Assembly: GCF_000877395.1 (NCBI RefSeq)
Contig: NZ_JYFE01000081.1
Span: 1 to 64,000, forward strand
Reading direction: 5' to 3'
Source of the DNA: Jannaschia aquimarina
GTDB lineage: Bacteria > Pseudomonadota > Alphaproteobacteria > Rhodobacterales > Rhodobacteraceae
Length of the DNA: 64,000 nucleotides
The notes beneath the pieces are model-generated. The model had not been told where the DNA came from and searched no databases. It saw nothing but the letters and a program-made list of their open reading frames with translations. A program made the position numbers and the translations under genes. This document shows, piece after piece, positions 1-8,405 of this stretch; the stretch's first letter is position 1; each line of letters opens with the position of its first letter.

Positions 1-39
1 GCACGGGGGGTGCACGGGGGGTGCACGGGGGGTGCATAC
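1..39. repeat. 11-bp tandem repeat array A (GTGCAC/G6)
   Basis: Three perfect copies of GCACGGGGGGT (period 11) start at the first base and end in GCATACC. The array is probably cut by the window edge. The unit is the palindrome GTGCAC spaced by a run of five or six G on the plus strand. The same unit recurs at 36908-36947 and 54233-54272. It sits about 165 nt upstream of the murJ start, with the G-rich strand in the murJ direction. Function unknown to me; a protein binding once per helical turn or a G-quadruplex are both possible. Confidence 0.9.
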
Positions 40-201
40 CGGGCCGATGGCGGTCCGGGACCCACCGAATCACTTAGATATCTGAAATTGAGGGATATCT
101 CGGACAGGAGCGTTCCGGCGTTAACCTTTTGCCGGATCCCCGGCAACGGCACCCCTCCGTCGCGTCTTCCGCTCGGCCTGCGCATCCGACATACCCCGTC
201 C

Positions 202-1776
202 ATGATCAAAGGCTTCCTCACGGTCGGCGGCTGGACCCTGCTTTCGCGCGTGCTGGGGTTCGTCCGCGATATCCTGATCGCCCGCTTCCTCGGCACGGGG
301 GCTGCGGCGGAGGCATTTTTCGTAGCCTTTTCATTGCCCAACATGTTCCGTCGCTTCTTCGCAGAGGGCGCGTTCAACATGGCTTTCGTGCCGCTCTACG
401 CCAAGAAGCTGGAGGCCGACCCGGAGGAAGCCGACGCCTTCGCCCGCGACGCCTTGGCGATGATGGTGCTGGTCCTGACCCTGTTCTCCGTGATCGGGAT
501 CCTGGCCATGCCCGCGCTCGTGCTGGCCATGGCGTCGGGCTTCGCAGGGGACGAACGCTTCGATCTGGCCGTGGCCTACGGGCGCATCGCATTTCCCTAT
601 ATCCTTTTGATTTCGCTGGGCGCGCTCGTGTCGGGGGTGCTGAATTCGAACCGCCGGTTCCTGGCCGCCGCCGCCGCCCCGGCGCTTCTGAACGTGGTCT
701 TCATCGCCGCTATGACGCTGGCCTGGATCGCGCCCGAGGCGGTGCAAACCTGGCTCGCCGTGCCGTCCCTGCCGCGAGCGGTGGGCTGGCTGCTGATCGC
801 TGCCGTCCCATTCGGCGGCCTGGCTCAGCTTGGCCTCGTGGCCTGGGCCGCGCGCCGGGCCGGGCACAGGCTCTGGCCCCGCCGGAGACCCCGCCTCACC
901 CCCGATCTGAAGCGCCTCCTGATCATCGCGGCGCCCGCCCTCTTGGCCAACGGCGTGCTGCAGGTGAACCTGCTCGTCGGACGCCAGGTCGCAAGCCTCG
1001 GAGAGCAGGGAGCGATCGCCTGGCTGTCCTACGCGGACCGGTTGTACCAACTGCCGCTGGGCGTCGTCGGCATCGCCATCGGCATCGTCCTGCTGCCCGA
1101 ACTGTCGCGCAGGATCCGCGCGGAAGACGCCCCCGGCCAGAAGGCCGCCTATTCCCGGGCGGCCGAATTCTCGCTGCTTCTGACGATCCCTGCCATGGTC
1201 GCCTTTCTGGTCGTCCCGATCCCCCTCGTGTCCGTCCTGTTCGAACGCGGCGAGTTCGCTGCGGACGACACGGCGGCAACGGCGCTCGCCCTGATGATCT
1301 ACGCGATCGGCCTCCCGGCTTTCGTGCTGCAAAAGGTGCTGCAGCCTCTGTTCTATGCCCGCGAGGACACGCGCTCCCCTCTTCGCTTCGCGCTGTTCGG
1401 CCTGGTGGCGAATGCCGCAATAGCCATCGGGCTCTTCCCGTTCATCGGCTGGCCCGCTGCCGCCTTCGGCACCACCGTGGCATCCTGGGCGATGCTCCTG
1501 TTGCTCTGGCGAGGGGTGCGCCGGATGGGCGATGTGGGGCGGATCGACGCCCGCGCACGGGGGCGGGTCTGGAGGATCCTGGTCGCTTCGGCGCTTATGG
1601 GCGTGGTCCTGTGGGCCTCGCAATTCGTGCTCGGTCCGACGCTGATCGGGCCTTTGCGGGCGGTCGTGCTGGCGGCGATGGTGGTCGTGGGAATGGGGTC
1701 CTACGCGCTCTTCGCCTTGCTGACAGGCGCGGCCACGCGCGACGACCTGCGCATGATGATCCGCCGTCAGCGCTGA
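202..1776 (+). CDS. murJ: Lipid II flippase MurJ
   Basis: MurJ moves lipid II across the inner membrane for peptidoglycan synthesis. The 524-residue product has the usual family length and is almost entirely hydrophobic segments, as expected for a 14-helix MOP-superfamily protein. The N-terminal block with SRVLGFVRD (residues 15-23) and the following LPNMFRRFFAEGAFN are family signatures. Conserved early arginines (R16, R22) are present. The reading frame stays open upstream to base 10 through repeat array A, so I chose the ATG at 202, where the conserved family sequence begins; no strong ribosome site is visible. Its 3' end overlaps the convergent rhomboid-like gene by 10 nt. Confidence 0.95.
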   Translation: MIKGFLTVGGWTLLSRVLGFVRDILIARFLGTGAAAEAFFVAFSLPNMFRRFFAEGAFNMAFVPLYAKKLEADPEEADAFARDALAMMVLVLTLFSVIGILAMPALVLAMASGFAGDERFDLAVAYGRIAFPYILLISLGALVSGVLNSNRRFLAAAAAPALLNVVFIAAMTLAWIAPEAVQTWLAVPSLPRAVGWLLIAAVPFGGLAQLGLVAWAARRAGHRLWPRRRPRLTPDLKRLLIIAAPALLANGVLQVNLLVGRQVASLGEQGAIAWLSYADRLYQLPLGVVGIAIGIVLLPELSRRIRAEDAPGQKAAYSRAAEFSLLLTIPAMVAFLVVPIPLVSVLFERGEFAADDTAATALALMIYAIGLPAFVLQKVLQPLFYAREDTRSPLRFALFGLVANAAIAIGLFPFIGWPAAAFGTTVASWAMLLLLWRGVRRMGDVGRIDARARGRVWRILVASALMGVVLWASQFVLGPTLIGPLRAVVLAAMVVVGMGSYALFALLTGAATRDDLRMMIRRQR

Positions 1777-2456
1777 CGCAGGCGCGCCCGCAACCGGTCG
1801 ATCCCGCCGGGAAAGAGCAGGACGGCGATCCCGTACCCCGCCGCGGCGCCCGCGACCTCGGCCGTCCAGTCCGGAACCCAGGACAGGCCCGCCCCCGTCG
1901 CGAACCCGAAGATCGGACCAAGCGCCAGCAGGAATCCGATGAGCAGGAACGCCCGATCCGGCGGCACCGGCGTCAGGCCCAGCCGTGTGAGGTAGGTGAA
2001 GGCCCCGATCATCGCGTAGGCGCCGGCAAAGCCACCCACCAGCGGCATCCGCGCATCGTAGAGCATCACGAAGGCCAACGCGCCCGCCACCGCACCGCCG
2101 AAGAAGATGGCGAGTTGCCGCCAACCGGGCAGTGCGACCGAATTCACATTGCCGAAGGCCAGAACGAAGACCGCCACGAATAGCGCATGGGTGAAGTTCA
2201 CATGCAGCAGCGGATAGGTCACGAACCGCACCAGAAGCTCGGGCGGAAAGCTGCGGTTGGTCCACATCCATTGCCAGACCGGGTCGGCGACCGACCAATC
2301 CCCGAGGGCCGTCAGCCGCCAGCCAACCCCTTGCGCGCCTCCGACGAGACCCAGACTCGCGGCCTGGAACAGAAGCTCGACGCCGACGATGACGACCGCC
2401 AGCCCGACGACGACGGGCGGCAGGGCGTTGAAGGGGCTTTCGTTGCGCGGGTCCAT
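1767..2456 (-). CDS. Rhomboid-fold membrane protein lacking catalytic residues
   Basis: A 229-residue multi-span protein with the rhomboid layout: a first helix at about 15-35, a loop with W54/W61-W65, H85xxxxH90 in helix 2, and a GxxG turn in helix 4. In active rhomboid proteases helix 4 carries GxSG and helix 6 carries an AHLGG-type histidine. Here the serine position is Ala144 (sequence GGFAGAY) and the histidine position aligns with Glu200 (AEVAGAAAG). The Asn that usually follows HxxxxH is Val94. It therefore looks like a pseudoprotease that binds membrane proteins without cutting them. This reading is inferred from my hand alignment. A complete rhomboid lies at 47196-47750. Confidence 0.85.
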   Translation of the reverse strand: MDPRNESPFNALPPVVVGLAVVIVGVELLFQAASLGLVGGAQGVGWRLTALGDWSVADPVWQWMWTNRSFPPELLVRFVTYPLLHVNFTHALFVAVFVLAFGNVNSVALPGWRQLAIFFGGAVAGALAFVMLYDARMPLVGGFAGAYAMIGAFTYLTRLGLTPVPPDRAFLLIGFLLALGPIFGFATGAGLSWVPDWTAEVAGAAAGYGIAVLLFPGGIDRLRARLRQR

Positions 2457-2528
2457 GGCGGGCCTCGTTGACGACCGGTTGTGACGGGGCTACCCCGACG
2501 CGCGCCCCCAGACCAGTGGAAGCGAGAG

Positions 2529-3542
2529 ATGGCCGAATTCACCCCCCGCGTCTTTTCCGGCATCCAGCCATCGGGCGGGCTGACGCTGGGCAACTATCTC
2601 GGTGCGATCACCAAGTTCGTCGACTGGCAGGATCGAGGCACGCACGAGACGATCTACTGCATGGTCGACCTGCACGCGATCACCGTACCGCAGGAGCCTG
2701 CGACCCTCGCGCACAACACCCGCGAGCTCTGCGCCGGATTCCTCGCCGCAGGCATCGACCCCGAGCGGTCCATCTTGGTGAATCAGTCGCAGGTGCCGGA
2801 ACACGCGCAACTGGCCTGGATCTTCAATTGCGTGGCCCGGATGGGGTGGATGAACCGGATGACGCAATGGAAGGACAAGGCCGGCAAGAACGCAGAGAAG
2901 GCGTCGCTGGGGCTTCTCGCCTATCCGGCGCTGATGGCAGCCGACATTCTGATCTACCACGCCACCCATGTGCCGATCGGCGACGACCAGAAGCAGCATC
3001 TGGAACTTACGCGCGACATCGCGACGAAGTTCAACCACGATTACGGCGTCGAGTTCTTCCCACTGACAGAACCGGTGATCGAGGGCGTGGCGACGCGCGT
3101 CATGTCGCTGAAGGACGGCACCAAGAAGATGTCCAAGTCCGATCCCGTCGATGCCAGCCGCATCAACCTGACGGACGACGCGGACACGATCGCCAGGAAG
3201 TTCCGCAAGGCCAAGACGGATCCCGATCCCCTGCCGGGCGAGGCGGCGGGACTGGACGACCGGCCGGACGTGCGTAACCTCGTGAATATCTACGCCGCGC
3301 TTTCGGGGCACGGGGTGGATGCGGTCCTTGCCGAGAAGGCTGGCGGCCAGCTGGGCCATTTCAAACAGGATCTGGCCGATCTCGCGGTCGAGAAACTGGC
3401 GCCGATCTCATCCGAGATGGCCCGCCTGATGGCCGACCCGGCAGAGATCGATCGCATCCTCGCCAGAGGCGCGGCACGTGCCCGCAAGATCACGGCTCCG
3501 ATCCTCGCGCGGACCTACGAGATCGTTGGCATGGTGCGCTGA
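2529..3542 (+). CDS. trpS: Tryptophanyl-tRNA synthetase
   Basis: Class I aminoacyl-tRNA synthetase charging tRNA-Trp, 337 residues, a normal bacterial length. The HIGH-equivalent region is PSGGLTLGN (residues 14-22) and the adenylate-binding loop KMSKS is at 200-204. The frame is open upstream to 2481, but the ATG at 2529 is preceded by AGCGAGAG and begins the conserved FSGIQPSG block, so I use it. It reads divergently from the rhomboid-like gene with about 70 nt between the starts. Confidence 0.97.
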   Translation: MAEFTPRVFSGIQPSGGLTLGNYLGAITKFVDWQDRGTHETIYCMVDLHAITVPQEPATLAHNTRELCAGFLAAGIDPERSILVNQSQVPEHAQLAWIFNCVARMGWMNRMTQWKDKAGKNAEKASLGLLAYPALMAADILIYHATHVPIGDDQKQHLELTRDIATKFNHDYGVEFFPLTEPVIEGVATRVMSLKDGTKKMSKSDPVDASRINLTDDADTIARKFRKAKTDPDPLPGEAAGLDDRPDVRNLVNIYAALSGHGVDAVLAEKAGGQLGHFKQDLADLAVEKLAPISSEMARLMADPAEIDRILARGAARARKITAPILARTYEIVGMVR

Positions 3543-3548
3543 CACCTT

Positions 3549-3564
3549 GACCCGTCGCCGGGTC
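3549..3564. terminator. Short hairpin between convergent trpS and lysR
   Basis: GACCCG and CGGGTC form a 6-bp stem around a TCGC loop directly after the trpS stop and just beyond the LysR gene end. There is no T-run, so it is only a weak candidate bidirectional terminator. Confidence 0.35.
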
Positions 3565-3569
3565 TTGGC

Positions 3570-4472
3570 TCAGGCCGACCATTCCTTCGGCAGCGCCTTC
3601 AGGAACCCGGGAAAACGATCCAGGGCGAACCGGATGAAGGCGTGGACATGGGGCGTCGCGTCGCCCTGGGGCGACCAGACCAGCCAGAACCTCTGGTAGA
3701 TCCACGGCTCGGTGATGCAGAGATGCAGGCCCGGCTCGACGTCTCCGCTGGCGCGCGGCAACAGCCCCACCCCTTCGCCATCGAGCAACAGGCCTGTCAT
3801 CGCCTCCACCGAAGAGACGCGCAGCGGCCCCTCGTCTCCGGACATCATGTCCTGCACCTGCCCGACGCAATCCACCCGCTCTCCGACCAGCTTTGCATAG
3901 AGCACGGTGCGATGGTCCTTCAGATCCCCCAGCGATGCCGGCTTCCCGTGGCGTTGCACGTAGTCTTCCGACGCATAGAGCGCCCAAGGGTGATCGAACA
4001 GCTTGCGCGCGACCAGCGTATCGCCTGTCAGCCGTTCGGCCGCGCGCATCGCCACATCCGCCTCGCCCATCTCGAGGGAGAGCGCGCGATCGTCCGCATC
4101 CAGCTCGAAGCGCACGTCCGGATGCTCTGCCCGGAAGGCGCGCAGGAGGCCAGAAATATACCGTGCGGCCCCGGGCACCGTCGTCAGTCGGATCACGCCG
4201 GACAGATGCCGCCGCATGCCCCGGGCGTGGCTGTCCAGAGCCAGCGCGGCGGCCTCCATCGCCTCCGCCTCCGGCATCAGGGCATGCGCGTTCGATGTCG
4301 GCTCCGTGCCGCGTGCGCCCCTCTCGAAAAGACGGAGCGATAGCGCCGCCTCCAACCTCTCGATACGCCGCCCGACCGTCGTCTGGTTCGTGCCGAGCTC
4401 GCGCGCCGCCGCCGCGGCGGAGCCCAGACGCATCACGGCCAGGAAGGTGCGGATATCGGACCATTCGTACAT
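3570..4472 (-). CDS. LysR-family transcriptional regulator
   Basis: A 300-residue LysR-type regulator. Residues 1-60 form the winged helix-turn-helix (FLAVMRLGSAAAAARELGTN then TVGRRIERLEAAL). The rest is the periplasmic-binding-protein-like effector domain, with a typical beta-strand RLTTVPGAARYISGLL near residue 95. It ends 28 nt from the convergent trpS stop and is divergent from the small peptide gene at 4600, a common arrangement for a LysR target. No operator can be assigned, although a perfect 16-bp palindrome lies between the two starts. Target and effector are unknown. Confidence 0.93.
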   Translation of the reverse strand: MYEWSDIRTFLAVMRLGSAAAAARELGTNQTTVGRRIERLEAALSLRLFERGARGTEPTSNAHALMPEAEAMEAAALALDSHARGMRRHLSGVIRLTTVPGAARYISGLLRAFRAEHPDVRFELDADDRALSLEMGEADVAMRAAERLTGDTLVARKLFDHPWALYASEDYVQRHGKPASLGDLKDHRTVLYAKLVGERVDCVGQVQDMMSGDEGPLRVSSVEAMTGLLLDGEGVGLLPRASGDVEPGLHLCITEPWIYQRFWLVWSPQGDATPHVHAFIRFALDRFPGFLKALPKEWSA

Positions 4473-4562
4473 GGCTCTGCCCTAGCGCAGTCCCGCCCCG
4501 AAGGGGATATGCGAAAACGCAGAGCACGTGCGCAGAAGCGGTCATTCTCCGATGCGCGTGGG

Positions 4563-4578
4563 CACCCGATATCGGGTG
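4563..4578. promoter_or_regulatory. Perfect 16-bp palindrome upstream of a small peptide gene
   Basis: CACCCGATATCGGGTG reads identically on both strands and has no loop, which suits a dimeric DNA-binding protein better than an RNA hairpin. It lies 21 nt before the ATG at 4600 and about 90 nt before the divergent LysR start. The LysR regulator is one candidate ligand, but the site lacks the T-N11-A spacing typical of that family. Confidence 0.5.
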
Positions 4579-4599
4579 TACAGAAGAAAGGACCCTCCG

Positions 4600-4737
4600 A
4601 TGCGCAAGCTCATCCTCGCCGCCGCCCTCCTCGTTCCTCTCCAGGTCGCAGCCGGGCCGTTCATTCCCGATCTCGGCCCGCCGATCATGTGGCCGGAGCC
4701 GACCGAGACCACGCAATCCACGAAGACCGGCAAGTAA
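4600..4737 (+). CDS. Small secreted peptide, 45 aa
   Basis: The ATG at 4600 follows GAAAGGA at good spacing. The product begins with a signal peptide (MRKLILAAALLVPLQVAAG, cleavage likely after residue 18) and leaves a mature segment of about 26 residues rich in Pro, Thr and Glu (IPDLGPPIMWPEPTE). I do not recognise the family. The signal peptide and ribosome site make it likely to be real. The neighbours, a divergent LysR gene and a palindrome just upstream, suggest regulated expression. Confidence 0.6.
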   Translation: MRKLILAAALLVPLQVAAGPFIPDLGPPIMWPEPTETTQSTKTGK

Positions 4738-4833
4738 TCCGGATCCCCAGTGACGGGATCCCGAGGCGGTGAACAGATCAAGGGAAGGCCGGGATCAAGT
4801 GCCGGAAGCGCGACACGCGCGAAAGCCGACGGA

Positions 4834-4953
4834 GGGGGCTCTGCCCCCGGCTGCGCCTCCCCCGGAGTATTTTTGCCGAGAAGAAGCAGGGCGGTATCAC
4901 AGCCAGTGAGCTTCTTCTCGGTGAAAATACTCCGGGGTCTGGGGCAGAGCCCC
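4834..4953. repeat. Near-symmetric intergenic inverted repeat with GGAGTATTTTT core
   Basis: Left half: a hairpin GGGGGC-TCT-GCCCCC (4834-4848), then CCCCGGAGTATTTTTGCCGA ending in GAAGAAG at 4886. Right half (4911-4953): the reverse complement of this with two or three mismatches, ending in the hairpin GGGGC-AGA-GCCCC. The arms are 25 bp around a 24-nt centre. I recall this GGAGTATTTTT(N)GAAGAAG element as dispersed in Rhodobacterales intergenic regions. Two copies in inverted orientation here would form a long bidirectional terminator between the peptide gene and dapE. A degenerate relative (GGCAGAGCCCCC) appears near 14363. Confidence 0.8.
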
Positions 4954-4976
4954 AGCCTGTCCCCACGGGATCGCGA

Positions 4977-6113
4977 TCAGTCGAACCAGTCGCGCAGGAT
5001 GCGCGCATAGATCCGCTTGAGCGCCTCGATCTGCTCGACGCGGACCCGCTCGTCCACGGCGTGCATCCGGTGCCCGACCAAGCCGAATTCGACGACCGGA
5101 CAGTGATCCTTCACGAAACGCGCATCCGACGTGCCGCCAGACGTGGACAAGTCCGGCACCCGGTTCGTTTCGGCGGCCACGGCTGCGCCGACCAGGTCCG
5201 ACAGGGGGCCGGGCGGCGTCAGGAAGCTTTCACCTGACACCTTGGACACGATCTCCACGCGAATACCGGTCTCGTCCGCGACCCGGTCGGCCTCCATCCG
5301 CATCCAGTCGAGGATCGTGCCCGAGTCGTGGGCGTCGTTGAAGCGGACGTTCACCGTCGCATGACATGCGGCGGGAATCACATTGGTGGCGGCATTTCCG
5401 GTGTCGATCGTGACCACCTGCACGGTGGAGGGGTCGAAATGCTCCGTCCCTTCGTCCAGCCTGTGACCGGCCAGACGGTCCATCAGCGTCGCGCAGGCAT
5501 GAACGGGATTGTTCGCGCGGTGCGGGTAGGCGGAATGGCCCTGCACGCCATGGAAGGCGAAGAACGCGGTCAGGCTGCCGCGTCTGCCGATCTTCATCAT
5601 GTCGCCCATCTCGTCGGGGCAGGTCGGCTCTCCGACGAGGCAGACATCCATCCGCTCGCCCTGCTCTTCCATCCAGTCGAGCAACGCGACCGTGCCGTCG
5701 GTTGCGTCGCCCTCCTCGTCGCCGGTGATGGCAAGGACGATGGCGCCGTCGGGCCGGTCGGCCACGACATCGCAGGCCGCGGCGGCAAAGGCCGCGACGC
5801 CCGATTTCATGTCGGTCGCACCGCGCCCATAGAGCCAGCCTTCCTCGATCACGGCGCCGAACGGGTCGTGGGTCCAGGCGTCCCGATCTCCGACCGGGAC
5901 GACATCGGTATGCCCGTTGAACCCGAACGTCCGCGCACCCTTGTCTCCCCAGCGGGCGAAGAGGTTGGGCGTTCCGTTCCGGTCCACGCGCGTGCAGGCG
6001 AAGCCATGCTCTGACAAAAGCTCCTCCAGCAGGGCAAGGGCCCCGCCCTCGGCCGGCGTCACGCTGCGGCAGCGCACCAGCCGTGCCGTCAGGTCGACCG
6101 GGTCGACGCTCAT
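4977..6113 (-). CDS. dapE: Succinyl-diaminopimelate desuccinylase
   Basis: A zinc-dependent M20 peptidase-family enzyme that removes succinate from N-succinyl-LL-2,6-diaminopimelate in lysine and peptidoglycan synthesis. At 378 residues it is full length. Metal-binding signatures are GHTDVVPVG (H68, D70), [10 protein letters not shown] (D101) and [11 protein letters not shown]; the [10 protein letters not shown] block near the C-terminus is also conserved. The ATG overlaps the stop of the upstream small gene as ATGA, so the two are translationally coupled. The preceding pathway step, dapD, lies 6 kb away at 12335-13162. Confidence 0.97.
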   Translation of the reverse strand: MSVDPVDLTARLVRCRSVTPAEGGALALLEELLSEHGFACTRVDRNGTPNLFARWGDKGARTFGFNGHTDVVPVGDRDAWTHDPFGAVIEEGWLYGRGATDMKSGVAAFAAAACDVVADRPDGAIVLAITGDEEGDATDGTVALLDWMEEQGERMDVCLVGEPTCPDEMGDMMKIGRRGSLTAFFAFHGVQGHSAYPHRANNPVHACATLMDRLAGHRLDEGTEHFDPSTVQVVTIDTGNAATNVIPAACHATVNVRFNDAHDSGTILDWMRMEADRVADETGIRVEIVSKVSGESFLTPPGPLSDLVGAAVAAETNRVPDLSTSGGTSDARFVKDHCPVVEFGLVGHRMHAVDERVRVEQIEALKRIYARILRDWFD

Positions 6114-6460
6114 GCGCCCGCCTCCCGGTCATCGCCCTCTCGGAAGACGGTGGTCTGCGCGACGACGACCGAGTTCTCGTCCAGAGCGCGGGCCATCAGC
6201 GCGCGCTCGTCATCGGCGATGTCATGGCCCTCTTCCTCGCGTTCCTCCAGGCTGCCATAGCCGGACACTTCCAGCACCGCCATGTCGGCCTGTTTCAGGA
6301 TGGCGACCGTCTCGCGCACGGCCTCCTCTTCGTCCACGCCCGAGGCGTAGCACATCAGGGCAGCGCCAGACGATCCGTCGGGCAGGCCGTCGCCGGGCTT
6401 GCGGCCGACCTCGACCAGAAGGGTGTAGACGTGATGCGGGCGCTTGGGCTTGTCGGACAT
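6110..6460 (-). CDS. Conserved small protein coupled to dapE
   Basis: A 116-residue soluble protein, acidic in its second half, with no signal peptide or membrane segment. The frame stays open well upstream, but the ATG at 6458-6460 starts a block ([20 protein letters not shown]) that does not overlap the divergent channel gene, so I use it. Its stop overlaps the dapE start by 4 nt. I do not recognise a named domain. The repeated acidic [20 protein letters not shown] segment looks helical. A role linked to dapE is suggested only by the overlap. Confidence 0.75.
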   Translation of the reverse strand: MSDKPKRPHHVYTLLVEVGRKPGDGLPDGSSGAALMCYASGVDEEEAVRETVAILKQADMAVLEVSGYGSLEEREEEGHDIADDERALMARALDENSVVVAQTTVFREGDDREAGA

Positions 6461-6523
6461 AGCTTGCGGGTGCGCGCCCGGTTCGGTCTTGTCAACCGGG
6501 TGACGCAAGGGAAAGGTGCGCGG

Positions 6524-7591
6524 ATGCGAAGGGTGATCCTGTTCCTGCTTTTCCTCGTCACCCTTCCGGCTCAGGCCCAGGATGGCGCGCGCAGCGACGA
6601 GCTTGTCGTCGCCACCGTCACCCGAGCGCCGTTCTCGATGGTCGTGGACGGGGTCGATACGGGGTTCAGCCTGCAGCTTTGGGGACAGATCGCCGACGAG
6701 TTGGGCCTGCAATACCGGATCGACAGGTACGGGACCTTCCCGGAGATGCTGACCGCCGTGGAGGAGGGCCGCGCGAACCTCGCCGTCGCCAACATCTCCA
6801 TCAACTCCGAGCGCGAGACGCGGATGGATTTCACGCAGCCCATCTTCACCGCCGGCGTTCAGGTCATGGTCCCGTCCGAAGGCGGGGTCGGCACGATGCT
6901 GCGCACCGCGCTGTCGCCGCGCCTGATCGGCCTTCTGCTTGCGGGGTTCCTTGGCCTGCTTTTGCTGGGTATGGCGATGTGGCTCTTCGAACGCCGCGTC
7001 CGCACCTTCGGAGAGACGCCGGGCAAGGCCGCCTTCCCCGCCTTCTGGTGGGCCCTCAACGTCCTGATCTCGGGCGATTACAAGGAGGACACGCCGGCTT
7101 CCCCGCTGGGCCGCATATTCGGAACGCTGATGATCGTGGCGAGCCTGTTCGTCGTCTCGCTCTTCGTGGCGAACCTGACGGCGAACCTGACCCTTGAGGC
7201 GATCGGTCGGGACGTGCAGCGCATTACCGACCTCGACGGACGCCGGGTCGGGACCACCGTCGGATCGACGACGGCGGGATATCTAGATCTGCGTGGGGTA
7301 GGCTATCGTGCTTTCGATGACCTGGATGCGCTGCTCGACGCGTTCGAACGCCGGGACCTCGATGCCGTCGCCTTCGACGGTCCGATCTTGGCCTACTACA
7401 TCGAAACGCGCTCCGACGGACGGGCGCGCCTGATCGACCGGGTGTTTCAGCGGGAATATTACGGGATCGCCCTGCCGACGAATTCGGCCTTGCGGGAACC
7501 CATCAACCGAACGCTCCTTCGCCTCGAAGAAGACGGGACATATGTCGATCTTCAGCGGGAATGGTTCGGCGCGGGGTTTGCGGCACGGTAG
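6524..7591 (+). CDS. GluR0-type ligand-gated ion channel (iGluR-like)
   Basis: 355 residues in the order signal peptide (1-18), ligand lobe 1 (25-125), membrane helix (about 133-154), re-entrant pore segment (170-187), second helix (195-222), then ligand lobe 2. The insertion of a pore between two periplasmic-binding lobes is the ionotropic glutamate receptor plan. Two stretches match animal receptors closely: ISINSERETRMDFTQP, where R97 aligns with the carboxylate-binding Arg, and SLFVANLTANLTLEAI, which corresponds to the SYTANLAAF gate motif. The pore has SGDYKEDTP rather than the TVGYG filter of GluR0, so selectivity is open. RBS GGGAAAGG precedes the ATG. It is divergent from the dapE pair. 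Confidence 0.85.
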   Translation: MRRVILFLLFLVTLPAQAQDGARSDELVVATVTRAPFSMVVDGVDTGFSLQLWGQIADELGLQYRIDRYGTFPEMLTAVEEGRANLAVANISINSERETRMDFTQPIFTAGVQVMVPSEGGVGTMLRTALSPRLIGLLLAGFLGLLLLGMAMWLFERRVRTFGETPGKAAFPAFWWALNVLISGDYKEDTPASPLGRIFGTLMIVASLFVVSLFVANLTANLTLEAIGRDVQRITDLDGRRVGTTVGSTTAGYLDLRGVGYRAFDDLDALLDAFERRDLDAVAFDGPILAYYIETRSDGRARLIDRVFQREYYGIALPTNSALREPINRTLLRLEEDGTYVDLQREWFGAGFAAR

Positions 7592-7697
7592 CAGAGACCT
7601 GCGTGCCAAAGCCGGGGCAACGCCGTCCGAACGGTGTTGCGGCAGGTCCGCGGCCCGGGTCGACGGCGTTTGTGCCCGAGCCGCTGAACCGGATTTT

Positions 7698-7946
7698 CTA
7701 GCTGCGCACCTTTCGGACCACGAAGATCAACAGGCAGGCGCCGATGATGCCGACGATCATCTGTGCGATCCAAGTTCCCGAAGCCTGGATACCCACGAGC
7801 CCCAAAAGGAAGTTGGCGACGATCGCACCGACGATGCCGAGGCCGATATTCAGGAACAGCCCCGTATCCGCCTTCATGATCATGCTGGCGACCCAACCCG
7901 CGAGGCCGCCCACGATGATGGCGGCGATCCAACCCAGACCCGACAT
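7698..7946 (-). CDS. GlsB/YeaQ/YmgE family stress-response membrane protein
   Basis: An 82-residue protein made of three hydrophobic, glycine-rich segments (GWIAAIIVGGLAGWVASMIM; NIGLGIVGAIVANFLLGLVG; IAQMIVGIIGACLLIFVV). This is the transglycosylase-associated protein layout. The ATG at 7944-7946 follows GGAAGGAA. Despite the family name no enzymatic activity is established; members are induced by stress. It is divergent from the DUF6525 gene. Confidence 0.92.
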   Translation of the reverse strand: MSGLGWIAAIIVGGLAGWVASMIMKADTGLFLNIGLGIVGAIVANFLLGLVGIQASGTWIAQMIVGIIGACLLIFVVRKVRS

Positions 7947-8045
7947 TTGCAATTCCTTCCGAATGGTTGTGCGTGTGGGACAGAACGCCGCAGCCGCGAC
8001 ACGGTTCCCCTCGCCAAACGGGCCGCGAAGCTCCATCTTCGGGTC

Positions 8046-8360
8046 ATGGCATCGGCAAATCAGCGCACGTCGCTCGCCCTGAGCCGGTCTCAGCGGCACA
8101 ACATGGCGGAGTATGACCGCCTGCCACCGGTGCTGCGCCATTGGCTGGCGCAGGCCGCACTGCCCTGGTCCCCGACATCGGCCCGCCGGGCCTGGCGCAA
8201 GGCGATGCGACGCGCACTCTGGCGAGAGAAGGTGGCGCTGCGGCTCATGGACGAAATCGAGGCCGAGCGGCTGGCACAGGACGCGCTCGTGATCCGCCGC
8301 GAGCTCGAGATGGCCGCAAGGCAGGACGGGAAGAGTATACAAATCACCTCCCGCGGATGA
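8046..8360 (+). CDS. DUF6525 family protein
   Basis: A 104-residue basic, tryptophan-containing soluble protein. The block from AEYDRLPPVLRHWLAQAALP through SPTSARRAWRKAMRR resembles DUF6525, a family of unknown function in Rhodobacterales. The frame is open far upstream over the opposite-strand GlsB gene, so I place the start at ATG 8046. It is 45 nt upstream of the antiporter gene on the same strand and may be cotranscribed with it. Confidence 0.75.
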   Translation: MASANQRTSLALSRSQRHNMAEYDRLPPVLRHWLAQAALPWSPTSARRAWRKAMRRALWREKVALRLMDEIEAERLAQDALVIRRELEMAARQDGKSIQITSRG

Positions 8361-8405
8361 TCCGGATCAGGGTGCCGCGGCGCCGGGGGTGAGAAACGGG
8401 CGCTC

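Noticed and set aside
4750-5010. Small ORFs across the inverted-repeat region on both strands
   Set aside because: They are translations of the repeat element, with no ribosome site or plausible protein sequence.
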